DNA from: Flavobacterium branchiarum
Lineage (GTDB): Bacteria; Bacteroidota; Bacteroidia; Flavobacteriales; Flavobacteriaceae
Direction: 5' to 3'
Assembly (NCBI RefSeq): GCF_030409845.1
Contig: NZ_JAUFQQ010000003.1
Span: forward strand, 1 to 64,000
DNA: 64,000 nucleotides
In this document: in pieces, positions 1-8,613 of the stretch
How the letters are laid out: every line of letters starts with the position of its first letter
How positions within the stretch are numbered: position 1 is the first letter of the stretch
Made by a program: the position numbers and the translations under genes
Notes under the pieces: generated by a model
Databases searched by the model: none
What the model saw: only the letters and a program-made list of their open reading frames with translations
What the model was told of the DNA's origin: nothing

Positions 1-243
1 TTTACCGCTTGCTTTTCATCAATATTTAGCATTTTTAAAAGCGTACCTCTAAATTCAGTAATCCAACTTTTTTTAGCCGTAACCGTTTTCCAGAATTTCT
101 TTTTGGTGGATTGCTTTACCTCCAAACTTTTTCATAAAGTCTGGGTAAGTATGCCTTGCACAAAACTGATTTATAGTTTCCATATTTTTAGTACCAACTG
201 CGCTCAATGACTTAGTGCTGATTTGGTTTTTGCGTGCAAAATT
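1..243 (-). pseudogene. C-terminal remainder of the Mu F-like head protein, out of frame
   Basis: Translation of the minus strand beyond the stop at 244-246 continues to give plausible protein if the frame changes three times: a segment containing HEILHAK directly after the stop region, a segment containing METINQFCARHTYPDF, and a segment containing SWITEFRGTLLKML that runs off the window edge. The switches fall at or beside homopolymers: GGG at 249-251, five A (minus strand) at 227-231 and seven A at 68-74. This looks like the natural C-terminus of the head protein broken by indels, either real decay or sequencing error. No single open frame covers the stretch. Confidence 0.55.
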
Positions 244-1278
244 TCATGCCCATAAACTTTCAAAAGAATATTCCTGGTTAAAGGTCATTTTCTTACCGCT
301 TTTAATGGCCGCTAAACCGTTTCTAAATTCTTCAAGCGGATTAAACTTAATACTGCTAAACTCATGCTTACTTAATGTAATTATTGAACCGCTAGCCCAG
401 TCACCAGTTGACGTATTGTGATACATAGAATGTTGCATCATGTATGAAGTAGACTTTAAAAACTTCACTTCATCTAACCCGCGTCTGAAATCTTCCGGTG
501 AAAATTCAGCATATTTAGTTAATATCGTTTTGATTTCTTTATCAGTTGGTAAATTACCCTTTATATAATCATGCAGGTTTATTGAACTTTCTTTTTTCGG
601 TTCTTCAGGTGCTTTTATTTTATCCTGATCCTTTACTTTAAAGTATGGGTGCCTATCATTAAATATCACATTACTCAATGCAGCATTGTTATCGAAAATG
701 GTGTCTTTTATCAAAGGATTGACCATTACATTAGCCCAATCACTATCAAATTCTTTACTTAGATTTCTTGCGATACCTGGTATAATTGTACATCGACAAC
801 CCCACGCCAATGGAGTGTATAAACGAAGCCAAATTTTATCTGTTTTGAGAGCTGTAAACTTGTCAAAAATCCTATGTTCTGGACGTACAGCACTATCACC
901 AACAGTTGAAAACTGCAAGTATTCCGCATCCATCGTATGCCACTTACGAGCCATTATAGAGCTTTGAGTGACGTATTTCACTTCTGCTGATAGATAATTT
1001 TTATTGAATACTTCGCCAGTATCAGCAACTATTTTTTTTATAGATTCAAAGCTTCGCTGTTGCCCTTTAAGATTGAAAACGGCATCTTTAAATAAGTGAA
1101 ATTGAGTTAACGTTTTAGCGTAACTGAATTGTTCCACATTTAGTGTGAATGCATCTTTTAAAACTTTACGGCTTTCATTATCGTCAAATGAAGGTCCTAA
1201 TCCACTATTGACAGCCTTTATTAATTGCGTTGCTGTTCTGTTGTAAACAGCATCAGTATTTAGGTCTTCACCATTCAT
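244..1278 (-). CDS. Mu F-like minor head / head morphogenesis protein (frame-broken)
   Basis: Phage minor head protein placed directly after the portal gene, as gp30/F follows the portal in Mu; such proteins sit at the portal vertex and help procapsid assembly. The 344 residues after the ATG at 1278 contain the family-like region with VGDSAVRPEHRIFDKFTAL and a cysteine-containing LAWGCRCTIIPG. The open frame actually starts upstream at 1431, with convincing coding sequence (NWDDIYAKIARQL just before the ATG) but no ATG, GTG or TTG, and overlaps the end of the portal gene. The C-terminus is cut at 244 by a frame break, and homologous-looking sequence continues in other frames to base 1. Function is likely lost or depends on recoding. 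Confidence 0.75.
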   Translation of the reverse strand: MNGEDLNTDAVYNRTATQLIKAVNSGLGPSFDDNESRKVLKDAFTLNVEQFSYAKTLTQFHLFKDAVFNLKGQQRSFESIKKIVADTGEVFNKNYLSAEVKYVTQSSIMARKWHTMDAEYLQFSTVGDSAVRPEHRIFDKFTALKTDKIWLRLYTPLAWGCRCTIIPGIARNLSKEFDSDWANVMVNPLIKDTIFDNNAALSNVIFNDRHPYFKVKDQDKIKAPEEPKKESSINLHDYIKGNLPTDKEIKTILTKYAEFSPEDFRRGLDEVKFLKSTSYMMQHSMYHNTSTGDWASGSIITLSKHEFSSIKFNPLEEFRNGLAAIKSGKKMTFNQEYSFESLWA

Positions 1279-1394
1279 TAACTGCCTTGCAATTTTTGCG
1301 TAGATGTCATCCCAATTGTCGGCTGCTAAATCATCCAGTTCAAGATCAATACAACAGGTACAATCTAAACTATATAAATTATTTAATTGCCCGA

Positions 1395-2702
1395 CTAATG
1401 TCGGGCTTGGTCGAAAAAATCCGCTAAACCTTTAAAAAGTAAATCCATTAGGTTTTGCTTTCTGGTTTCGGTTAGTTGCGATTTTGGGGGTTGTTGACGC
1501 GATGGTTTTTTAGAATTATTATCGTTTGGTTCCGGTGCCGGTTCCTGGTTTGCCAGTTCCATTTTTGCTTTTAACTCATCGTAGTTATCAGGCTTTGGAA
1601 TTTTATATGTTTCATACCAATAATCATCACCTACAGGAACTTTTGAACTCACAACCACATCAATTTCCATTCGCATTTTTAACTTGGTCAAATCAAGATC
1701 AAGTTCAAACTCAAATTGACCATCGACGTTATAGCCATATGATTTTAAAATCTGTTTAAACTTTTTGCTGTTTAATAGATTTTCAACAAAAATCAAATCT
1801 GAAATAGTCAATTCGTCCTGTTGTTCTCCGTGCTCTTTTGATTGTGCATAACCGCTCGACTTACTGGATGAAGTTGTTTCTGTATTTCCCAAAATGGCGA
1901 TTGCCATTTCTTCGTTACATGCATCTTTTAAACCAAGTTGAAGCTTACCGTCACCATTTGAGGTTTTGCCGTCAAGCATTTCAAATTCGGCTTGTTTTGG
2001 TATCATCATCGCAAGCGATGAACCGCTATCGGTTAGTAGAGTTTTAAGCTCTTGTTTGGTTTTTGTATCATACGCATCATACTTCATGATTCGAACAGGT
2101 TGCCCGAAAATCTCAACGTATTGTGCATAATCTCCAAAGGTTCCACGTTTATATATTCCATAAATAGAACACGCTAAAAGCAATCCTAAATCTTTTGGTT
2201 TACCTACAACCCAAACAAAAGGCATGTCTTCGTAAGCATAACCGTCTTGTTCTGAAAGTCCGTATTGCGATTTGGTAATTAATCCTTTCTCGGGTTTAAT
2301 GTGCTTTCTTTCAACTTCTTTAAAGGTCAGTTCTTCACCTATAATAAACTCAACACCTGAAATTCCCCAAATTTTAGATTCCATTATTAAAGTAGTCAAT
2401 TCACGTCCTTTTTCACTCTTAATTAAGGCAGTTAAGTCATCATCCTGTTTGCCGTCTTTTTTAATGAATTTTAATTTTTTATTAAGTACAGCATCTATCC
2501 TTTTTTGAATAATACCACGCAAAAAACCATCCATTGAAAGGATGTCGTGATACAAGTCATATAGCATGACACGATTAGGATAATAAACACTTTCAGCAGT
2601 AACGACGCTTTCTTTTAGTTTTCCGATGTCTTTACTGCTACGGTCAGGAGACACGAGTGTTAAGTCGTGAATGATATAAGCCTCTTTTTCTTTATTTTCC
2701 AT
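1395..2702 (-). CDS. Phage portal protein, DUF935 (Mu gp29-like)
   Basis: Portal protein of 435 residues, forming the ring through which DNA enters the capsid. The N-terminal region with YDLYHDILSMDGFLRGIIQKR and the following VLNKKLKF stretch are typical of the DUF935 family, and the length fits. It lies between the gp36-like gene and the head protein in the packaging block, with 3 bp separating it from the preceding gene. The C-terminal 40 residues are Pro/Gln/Ser rich (QEPAPEPNDNNSKKPSRQQ). The gene ends at ADFFDQARH, where a slippery heptamer could redirect ribosomes into the head-protein frame. Confidence 0.85.
   Translation of the reverse strand: MENKEKEAYIIHDLTLVSPDRSSKDIGKLKESVVTAESVYYPNRVMLYDLYHDILSMDGFLRGIIQKRIDAVLNKKLKFIKKDGKQDDDLTALIKSEKGRELTTLIMESKIWGISGVEFIIGEELTFKEVERKHIKPEKGLITKSQYGLSEQDGYAYEDMPFVWVVGKPKDLGLLLACSIYGIYKRGTFGDYAQYVEIFGQPVRIMKYDAYDTKTKQELKTLLTDSGSSLAMMIPKQAEFEMLDGKTSNGDGKLQLGLKDACNEEMAIAILGNTETTSSSKSSGYAQSKEHGEQQDELTISDLIFVENLLNSKKFKQILKSYGYNVDGQFEFELDLDLTKLKMRMEIDVVVSSKVPVGDDYWYETYKIPKPDNYDELKAKMELANQEPAPEPNDNNSKKPSRQQPPKSQLTETRKQNLMDLLFKGLADFFDQARH
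1413..1419 (-). other. Candidate -1 frameshift heptamer at the portal/MuF junction
   Basis: Read on the minus strand, the portal gene ends with codons GCG GAT TTT TTC GAC. The heptamer T TTT TTC in this phase fits the X XXY YYZ slippery pattern. A -1 slip enters the frame that encodes RPSPTLVGQL and continues without stop into the head protein, which lacks its own start codon in that stretch. The result would be a portal-MuF fusion. A missing T in the T6 run would give the same picture, so an indel is the main alternative. Confidence 0.4.
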
Positions 2703-2705
2703 GGT

Positions 2706-3176
2706 TTAAAATCTTTGGATGCGTTTTTGGTTAGAACCCCAGAAAACACCATCATTCAATGTACTTTCGTCTTCTGGTGTTTCTGGATCATCTTGTTTAT
2801 AAGGCCAGTTTGGATTTATATTTCCCTCTTTAATATCAAACAGCCATCCGGGTACTTCCTTGTTACCAATCATCAACTCCCAATCTTCGCGAAATAACTC
2901 TAAATTGACATTTGGATTTGATTTTCGTACCAACCAATAAGAGGCAATTACTTTAATTGTCTTCTTTAAATTTTCATCTACAACTGTTGGAGCTAATGCC
3001 GGTTCTACGTAATCATCGCCAAAAAGTGCTTTTAAATCATATTTAAACAGGTATGATTTACAAAAATCCTCAGCTGCTTTGATTTGAGTAATTGTTTCGT
3101 TCGGATTGCTTCGGGTTATTGCTGCAATAACTTCCGGGTATAATTCGGTGTTTAATTCTGATGGTTGTACTAACAT
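2706..3176 (-). CDS. Phage gp36-like head-tail joining protein
   Basis: A 156-residue protein between the large terminase and the portal. The N-terminal part (LVQPSELNTELYPEVIAAITR, then a helical AAEDFCKSYLFKYDLKALFG) resembles the DUF1320/Mu gp36 group, whose members start with a short segment followed by a helical bundle and are thought to act in head-tail connection. The start codon overlaps the terminase stop by one base, which suggests translational coupling in the packaging operon. The assignment rests on the gene order and the N-terminal pattern; the C-terminal half is not recognisable. Confidence 0.6.
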   Translation of the reverse strand: MLVQPSELNTELYPEVIAAITRSNPNETITQIKAAEDFCKSYLFKYDLKALFGDDYVEPALAPTVVDENLKKTIKVIASYWLVRKSNPNVNLELFREDWELMIGNKEVPGWLFDIKEGNINPNWPYKQDDPETPEDESTLNDGVFWGSNQKRIQRF

Positions 3177-4723
3177 TACATTCTATGTTTATTGGCTTGA
3201 CGTTTGAAACTTTCGATTGCTCCGGTAGCCGTTGTGATTTGTACTTCTTTTATAGTCCAGACAGCACCTTCGACACAATCGGGTCCATCCATTAGCTTTG
3301 CTTTTCGGCTGAAACTGGTAAACTGTGCAACAAGTCGCTCCATATGTGGATTGGTTTTCTCCACTACATTAAAAATCAGATGTCCTAAACGGTTTAGTGG
3401 TTCAAGCCCTCCCTCAATTCTTGCGTATTTTTCAGGCTTCTTGCGGTCATCCGGGCGGATTGGTAAAAAGGAATTTCTTTCTTCGTTTATTCTGTATATA
3501 TGAGGTAAAATAACCTGCTCGTAAAATGGATTTTGAAGTGAATTGTTTTCTATCCATATATAAACTGGGTCAACTCCGCCACGCTTACAAATGTCATGCG
3601 CTTCAAATAGGTATTCACAAAACTTAGCGTTACTCATTTGATCAACCCAAACTTTTTGGATGTAATAGTTAAGTCCCTTGTTGGCTACAATAGTAATTGC
3701 CTTGCTACTTGCATTGGTTTTATCTGAATTACTAGGTGCCGGATCGGCATAAATTACAACATTATCACAATGGCGTAGTTGTGGACACTTTTCGAAAATA
3801 ATATCTTTAAAAGTATCACCACCATCCATTGGGTTATTGAAGTACTCTTTTTGGTAACTTTCGTAACTTATCAAAGAAAGAACCCTGTCGATATTTGCTT
3901 CTGTATTTTTTTGAGGCCAAGTACTTTTTCCTTCTTTATCACGAATATTAATGACTTCGTGAATATCAGCTTTTTTACCCATTTCGGTAATACAACAATA
4001 CTTTGCAATAATGTTTCCACAAGCAATAATTCTTAATCCACTAGAAATTGAACGGGTTGGAATTAAAGCTTGTTCAATCCATTTAACACGTTCCTTTACC
4101 CTTTCTGGATTACGGCATATTTCGTCGGTATCAATATCGTCAATCAAAATTAGATTAGGTCTCTTTGCTTTATTACGAGTTCCACGAGGCGATTGACCTG
4201 CTCCAATACCACGAAAAGCCAAACCTTTTCGAGTTGTAAATTCGGTAGATTCCCAACCTCCTATCTTTTTTTGAACACCATAATCATTAATGATACGATT
4301 ATTACTTTCTAAACTTCCTTTATATGGTAATAGTAATCTTTCAGCATTATCTAATGAATCAGATACTAAAAGGATAGTATCTACTTTTATGTCAACCGGA
4401 ATATCAGCTATACCCAGGTACAAAGTTTCCATCATGGTTCGACCTGACTTTGAAAGTTCTCTCGACCACGAACGAACTTCATACCATTCGGGATTAGCTA
4501 TAACTCTTTTTGTAGCCCTTATATGAAATGGCGCGGGCTCACTTGTATAATACATTGGGAAATAGTATTTAAACCATTCCTCAGGATGTTTTTCAAGATG
4601 TTGTTTTCTCTTGATTTTTGCCGAATGAGTTTCGCTTAAATCTATAGGAGTAGCATTGTCCATGTTTTCACAGAACTCACGCCATAACTCTAAATATTCC
4701 TTGTCGGTAACTCTTTTAGCCAT
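3176..4723 (-). CDS. Terminase large subunit
   Basis: DNA-packaging motor and nuclease of 515 residues. The ATPase half shows a region after SWSRELSKSGRTMM in the Walker A position and LILIDDID as Walker B. The nuclease half begins at VVIYADPAPS, whose Asp matches the first acidic residue of the RNase H-like fold, followed later by IWIENN and DGPDCVEGAVW in the positions of the other metal ligands. Length is normal for Mu-like phages. It follows the small subunit with an 8-bp overlap and precedes the gp36-like gene with a 1-bp overlap, as in a tight packaging operon. Confidence 0.88.
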   Translation of the reverse strand: MAKRVTDKEYLELWREFCENMDNATPIDLSETHSAKIKRKQHLEKHPEEWFKYYFPMYYTSEPAPFHIRATKRVIANPEWYEVRSWSRELSKSGRTMMETLYLGIADIPVDIKVDTILLVSDSLDNAERLLLPYKGSLESNNRIINDYGVQKKIGGWESTEFTTRKGLAFRGIGAGQSPRGTRNKAKRPNLILIDDIDTDEICRNPERVKERVKWIEQALIPTRSISSGLRIIACGNIIAKYCCITEMGKKADIHEVINIRDKEGKSTWPQKNTEANIDRVLSLISYESYQKEYFNNPMDGGDTFKDIIFEKCPQLRHCDNVVIYADPAPSNSDKTNASSKAITIVANKGLNYYIQKVWVDQMSNAKFCEYLFEAHDICKRGGVDPVYIWIENNSLQNPFYEQVILPHIYRINEERNSFLPIRPDDRKKPEKYARIEGGLEPLNRLGHLIFNVVEKTNPHMERLVAQFTSFSRKAKLMDGPDCVEGAVWTIKEVQITTATGAIESFKRQANKHRM

Positions 4724-5159
4724 TTTTTAATTTTGAGTTGATAAACTCATCGATGTAATTCTTGAATTTTTTTGCATCACCTAAATCAACAGATTGAATG
4801 AACGTTAATAATTTTCTTGAAACCTCCACATATTCACCTAAACCTATTTCGGTTTCCAGGCGTTGGATGTTTGCGGTTATTTTACTCATTATGTCCGCTT
4901 CCTTAGATTCCGGAATCGGAACATCACGTTTTGCAATCAATTCGTTTAATGCCTCCAATTGATTATACCAATGCACAAGTTGCGCCTCCTTAGTTGTCAA
5001 TAGGCTTTTTCGAAGCTTCGCCCAATTGTCTAATTCTGCCCACTTTCCTATTGTCTTTTCGGTTACGCCTGTACGTTCAGCAATCTCTTTAAAAGTGATT
5101 CGCTCATTTACATATAATATTCGAGCATACTCCCGCTCTTGTGCTTTGGAAATTCCCAT
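4716..5159 (-). CDS. Terminase small subunit-like HTH protein
   Basis: First gene of the minus-strand packaging operon, directly before the large terminase. The N-terminus carries a helix-turn-helix: AREYARILY, ITFKEIAERTGVTEKTIGKW, as in small terminases (DUF1804-like) that bind the packaging start. The C-terminal half is helical (LEALNELIAKRDVP, IQRLETEIGLGEYVEV). The frame is open from an ATG at 5192, but the Met at 5159 (MGISKAQERE) begins the recognisable domain and is preferred; the extra 11 residues look untranslated. Both starts are possible. Confidence 0.72.
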   Translation of the reverse strand: MGISKAQEREYARILYVNERITFKEIAERTGVTEKTIGKWAELDNWAKLRKSLLTTKEAQLVHWYNQLEALNELIAKRDVPIPESKEADIMSKITANIQRLETEIGLGEYVEVSRKLLTFIQSVDLGDAKKFKNYIDEFINSKLKNG

Positions 5160-5192
5160 TTTACTCTTGATTACATGGCAAAATTGACCCAA

Positions 5193-5303
5193 AACAACCC
5201 CATTTTAAAATATGTGTGCAATCCTTACGTCTTTATTTTCAATGCTTTGCAAACATTCGCAAGTTTGTACTCACTTTAAAACACATATAAACATGAAAGC
5301 TTA
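5193..5303. promoter_or_regulatory. Divergent control region between packaging and capsid operons
   Basis: The 111-145 bp between the two divergent phage operons must hold both late promoters. It contains an inverted pair, ATATGTGT near 5210 and ACACATAT near 5281, and a TTTGCAAAC/GCAAGTTTG cluster in the middle. No clear TTG/TAnnTTTG host promoter pair is visible, so a phage-encoded activator is plausible. This is weak evidence from sequence alone. Confidence 0.3.
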
Positions 5304-6296
5304 ATGAGTACACCAAAACAGAAAAAAATCGATAAAGAATTTTGCATCACTGACGACTCAGTGAATGTATATGGCTATCGATGTTTAACGTCTGGTTTAT
5401 TGGTAGATGAAGTCAAGAAAAACCCTATCGGTTTTAAAATGCACAACCGCGACAACGGTGTTGTGGTGCGTTGGGAAGACTTTAGAATCGATAATGATAA
5501 GGTTTATGCAAAACCGATTATCAATTTGGCTCATCCACAAGGTGAGACGATTGTTTCAGAGATCGAAAACGGTTTCTTGAATGCGGCCAGCGTTGGAAAA
5601 ATAGTTGTGTTGGATTATACCGACTTAAAATCATTGATGTTGCCAGATCAAACAGGACCTACTATTACAAAGTGGTTTCCTCGTGAAATATCGCTTGTTG
5701 ATATTCCGGGCAATTACAATGCACTTGCCGATCTTTTTGATATTGATGACAACGAATTAAACCTTTCAGATTTAAAAAAAACTAAACCCAATAACATGAA
5801 AAAAATCATTTTAACCGCGGGCTTTTTGACCGCATTGAATTTAAGTGACAATTCAAGTGATGAAGATGCAAACGGTGCATTTCAGGACTTAATTGACAAA
5901 GCCAATAAAATACCTGGACTGCAAAAAGATTTAGCAGATAAAACCAAAGCTTTAACTGAAAAGGAAAAAGAATTGTCTGATTTGAAAGATTCACATGTAG
6001 CCAAAGAAGTTCAAGACTTACTTTCAAAAGGTGAAGCTGACAAGAAATTAACTAAGGAAGTTTCTGCAAAATTAGGAGAAAGCTTTAAAGCTGATCCAAA
6101 AGGTTTAAAAGACTTAATCGATGCGATGCCAGCGCAAACATTGATTACAGATCAGTTGGGAGATAATAAAGACGCTTCCGTATTTGCTGGAAAAAAATGG
6201 GATGATTTATACCAATCTGACCAATTAGAAACCGTACGTATTCAGCTTCCTGATTTGTACGATAAATTAAAAAAAGAAAAATATCCTAATTCATAA
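5304..6296 (+). CDS. Prohead protease / scaffold protein (Mu gpI-like)
   Basis: A 330-residue protein immediately before the major capsid gene. The N-terminal half (IGFKMHNRDNGVVVRWEDFR, then NGFLNAASVGKIVVL) has the His and Ser spacing expected of phage prohead serine proteases, with MH near residue 48 and AAS near residue 95. From about residue 190 the chain is a charged coiled coil (DLADKTKALTEKEKELSDL), as in scaffolding domains. A protease-scaffold fusion in this position fits Mu gpI with its internal scaffold. The catalytic residues are inferred by position, not by alignment. The ATG follows a short upstream ATG-AAA-GCT-TAA that cannot be the start. Confidence 0.72.
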   Translation: MSTPKQKKIDKEFCITDDSVNVYGYRCLTSGLLVDEVKKNPIGFKMHNRDNGVVVRWEDFRIDNDKVYAKPIINLAHPQGETIVSEIENGFLNAASVGKIVVLDYTDLKSLMLPDQTGPTITKWFPREISLVDIPGNYNALADLFDIDDNELNLSDLKKTKPNNMKKIILTAGFLTALNLSDNSSDEDANGAFQDLIDKANKIPGLQKDLADKTKALTEKEKELSDLKDSHVAKEVQDLLSKGEADKKLTKEVSAKLGESFKADPKGLKDLIDAMPAQTLITDQLGDNKDASVFAGKKWDDLYQSDQLETVRIQLPDLYDKLKKEKYPNS

Positions 6297-6308
6297 TCCA
6301 ATTTAATT

Positions 6309-7265
6309 ATGGCAAATCCAAAAATACCCCAAGAGTTTTGGGCATCTTATATCGTAGAGAAACTACGTAAAACAAATCCACACATTGCACTTTGTTTTGA
6401 TGAAAGCAAATTTATTGTTGGTGGTTCTGTTGTCTATATTCCACAAGCGGGAGCTAAACCAAATGTTGTAAAAAATAGAGGTTTTGGGGCGGCTACAGCG
6501 GTTCAAAGAGGTGATACTGCAATTGCTTATGTACTTGACGTATTTACAACAGATCCAACAGCACTGTTGACTTCTGAAACACTTGAAATCAGCTACGAAA
6601 AACAAGATAGCCTTTTAGCAGATCATACCGACACCTTAGCAGAAAGTATTGGTGACGAATTGACGTATAACTGGATTAAAGGTATCAAACCTGCCGTTGG
6701 CGGTGGCACAACTGTTGAATTTTTACCCGTTGCAAGACATATCGGTACTGCCGGTACTGCAACAGCTGTAAATCCAGTAGATGGCCAGACTGGTACTAGA
6801 AAAGGATTCACATTCGCAGAGTTTGATCTTATGCAGGCAACTTTTAATAAAGACAATGTGCCAAAACAAGATCGTTACGCAATGCTTGAAAGTTTTATGT
6901 TAAAACAGTTTCAAAATTCATTAACCACAAACGAAATGGCGGCCTTTCAAGCTACTGCTGATTTGGCTAATGGTGTTGTTGGAAAATATGCGGGTTTTAC
7001 AATTCTTGAAAGAAGTTCAGTATTAGCATTATCATCTGCGGGAGTGTTTAGATTACCTGGAGAGGCTTTGGCTGCAACTGATAATCTGGCAAGCATCTTT
7101 TGGCAAAAGAACAGTGTAACCAAGTCATTGGGAGATACTAAGCTTTTCCAAGACATGGAGAACCCATTGTACTATGGCGATATTCACTCAGGACTTGTAA
7201 AAATGGGCGGTCGTTGTCGTCGTGAAGACTGGAAAGGTGTTGGAGTTGTAGTTCAATCTGCTTAA
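6309..7265 (+). CDS. Major capsid protein
   Basis: Structural protein of 318 residues, 12 bp after the protease/scaffold gene and followed by a strong terminator. Features include the N-terminal IPQEFWASYIVEKLRK, the region LEISYEKQDSLLADHTDTL, and a basic C-terminus MGGRCRREDWKGVGVVVQS. This pattern (EFW near the N-terminus, a long helix with HTDTLAE, a GGRxRR-like end) is typical of Mu-like major head proteins in Bacteroidetes as I recall them. The stop followed by a terminator fits a gene expressed at high level. Confidence 0.85.
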   Translation: MANPKIPQEFWASYIVEKLRKTNPHIALCFDESKFIVGGSVVYIPQAGAKPNVVKNRGFGAATAVQRGDTAIAYVLDVFTTDPTALLTSETLEISYEKQDSLLADHTDTLAESIGDELTYNWIKGIKPAVGGGTTVEFLPVARHIGTAGTATAVNPVDGQTGTRKGFTFAEFDLMQATFNKDNVPKQDRYAMLESFMLKQFQNSLTTNEMAAFQATADLANGVVGKYAGFTILERSSVLALSSAGVFRLPGEALAATDNLASIFWQKNSVTKSLGDTKLFQDMENPLYYGDIHSGLVKMGGRCRREDWKGVGVVVQSA

Positions 7266-7290
7266 TGAATTAAAATATTATATATATCCA

Positions 7291-7325
7291 AAAGGTTTCT
7301 ACGCCTATAGTAGAAACCTTTTTTT
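7291..7325 (+). terminator. Intrinsic terminator after the capsid gene
   Basis: Perfect 12-bp stem AAAGGTTTCTAC / GTAGAAACCTTT with a 7-nt loop, followed by a T run. It lies 26 bp after the capsid stop and separates the capsid genes from the lysis genes. Confidence 0.85.
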
Positions 7326-7336
7326 AAAACAACTAC

Positions 7337-7621
7337 ATGGACCAATTTGTATTCCCAATATTAACTGCTTTTTTTTCTGCATTAATCACCTATATATTTT
7401 CAAAGAGAAAAAATCTTGCTGAAGATCGAGCTGCTGAACTAGATAATGCAGTGAATGCTGTAAAATACTATCGTGATTTACTTGACGATATGGCAAGCAG
7501 ATTAACTGCTGCAACGGAAACCATAAAAACAATGGAAGCGCAACACCGTGAATTAATGGGTATAAATCAGCATCTAGTGGAGGAGTTACAAAAGTTCAAA
7601 CAACTTAACGGAAAAATATAG
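7337..7621 (+). CDS. Small phage membrane coiled-coil protein (holin candidate)
   Basis: A 94-residue protein with one N-terminal membrane segment (FVFPILTAFFSALITYIF, residues 4-21), then a basic patch and a long coiled coil to the end. It lies directly upstream of the endolysin, whose GTG start overlaps its TAG stop. Size, single membrane anchor and position suggest a holin or another lysis accessory, but no holin family is recognisable. Confidence 0.55.
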   Translation: MDQFVFPILTAFFSALITYIFSKRKNLAEDRAAELDNAVNAVKYYRDLLDDMASRLTAATETIKTMEAQHRELMGINQHLVEELQKFKQLNGKI

Positions 7622-8076
7622 TGAGCACATTAGGACAAAAAACATTAGCTGTATCGATTACACAGTTAGGAGTTGAAGAAATTCCAAAAAACAGTAACGC
7701 AGGTCCAGCAGTAGAAAAATATTTAAAGTCTGTAGGACTTGGCAAAGGCTATGCTTGGTGTATGGCATTTGTTTATTGGTGCACCAAAGAAGCATCAATA
7801 CAATTAGGTATCACAAATCCTCTTGCAAAAACTGCAGGAGTTTTGGCAATGCTAAACTTTAAAAAAGAATTAGTAGTTAAGGAACCACAGCCCGGAGACA
7901 TTTTTATCATGGACTTTGGCAAAGGTCAAGGACATACTGGATTAGTTGAAAAGGTAGAAAAAAACATTATCCACACCATTGAAGGTAATACTAACGATGA
8001 TGGTAGCCGGGAAGGTTACAAAGTGTGTCGAAGAAAACGAAACAAATCCACAATTAAAGCATATTTAAGAGTATGA
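7621..8076 (+). CDS. CHAP-domain endolysin (peptidoglycan amidase)
   Basis: A 151-residue cell-wall hydrolase of the CHAP type. The catalytic Cys lies in GYAWCMAFVYWC and the His in GHTGLVE, followed by a polar IHTIEGNTND segment, in the order of papain-like CHAP/NlpC folds. The start is a GTG overlapping the previous stop (TAGTG), and the gene overlaps the next one by 4 bp (ATGA), so the three lysis genes are translationally coupled. No signal peptide is present, so export to the wall would depend on a holin. Confidence 0.82.
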   Translation: MSTLGQKTLAVSITQLGVEEIPKNSNAGPAVEKYLKSVGLGKGYAWCMAFVYWCTKEASIQLGITNPLAKTAGVLAMLNFKKELVVKEPQPGDIFIMDFGKGQGHTGLVEKVEKNIIHTIEGNTNDDGSREGYKVCRRKRNKSTIKAYLRV

Positions 8077-8597
8077 AAAACCTAAAATTAAAATTCTGTC
8101 TGTCCATTTTTTGTTTTGTTGTTTTGGCTACAACACTAGTGGCTTGTAAAAGCTCTAGTGTTGTACCGCCAACAACAATCGAAACCACTACAACGGTAAC
8201 TACAAAAGAAGTAGTACGCGATACAACTTTTAAAATCCCACAAGATAATAGCTATTATAAAGCCTATCTGGAATGTGTTAACGGAAAGGTCGTTATGAAT
8301 AAAGATGTAAAACCAGTGTCTACACCAGGGAAACATTTAGAACCTCCAAAAGTCAATTTACAGGATAATATATTAACCGTTGACTGTAAGGCTGAGGCAA
8401 TTAAGTTGTTTGCACAATGGAAAGATGTTTACACTAAAGAACATCAACAAATAATCAAAAAAATACCTTATCCGGTTGAACGAGAACTTTCGTGGTGGCA
8501 ATTAACTCAAATTTATTGTGGTCGATTGTTTTTAACCCTGTTAGCACTTTTTATAATTGTTGTCGTGCTACAAAAAACAAATGTTATTAAATACTAA
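8073..8597 (+). CDS. Probable unimolecular spanin (lipoprotein with C-terminal TM)
   Basis: A 174-residue protein with both ends anchored. The N-terminus is a lipoprotein signal with lipobox LVAC and Cys25; the C-terminus has a transmembrane segment (LFLTLLALFIIVVVL, about residues 151-168) after a WW interface motif. The middle is periplasmic, rich in Thr/Val and then helical. A lipobox plus C-terminal membrane segment is the architecture of u-spanins such as T1 gp11, which link outer and inner membranes during lysis. It follows the endolysin with a 4-bp overlap, the expected place for a spanin. The role is inferred from architecture and position; no sequence similarity is claimed. Confidence 0.65.
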   Translation: MKNLKLKFCLSIFCFVVLATTLVACKSSSVVPPTTIETTTTVTTKEVVRDTTFKIPQDNSYYKAYLECVNGKVVMNKDVKPVSTPGKHLEPPKVNLQDNILTVDCKAEAIKLFAQWKDVYTKEHQQIIKKIPYPVERELSWWQLTQIYCGRLFLTLLALFIIVVVLQKTNVIKY

Positions 8598-8613
8598 TTA
8601 AATACTGTTTAAA

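Noticed and set aside
5806..6027. Minus-strand frame antisense to the protease/scaffold gene, and similar shadows in other phage genes
   Set aside because: Sequence is the leucine-rich antisense of a Lys/Asp/Leu coiled coil, with no independent coding signal.
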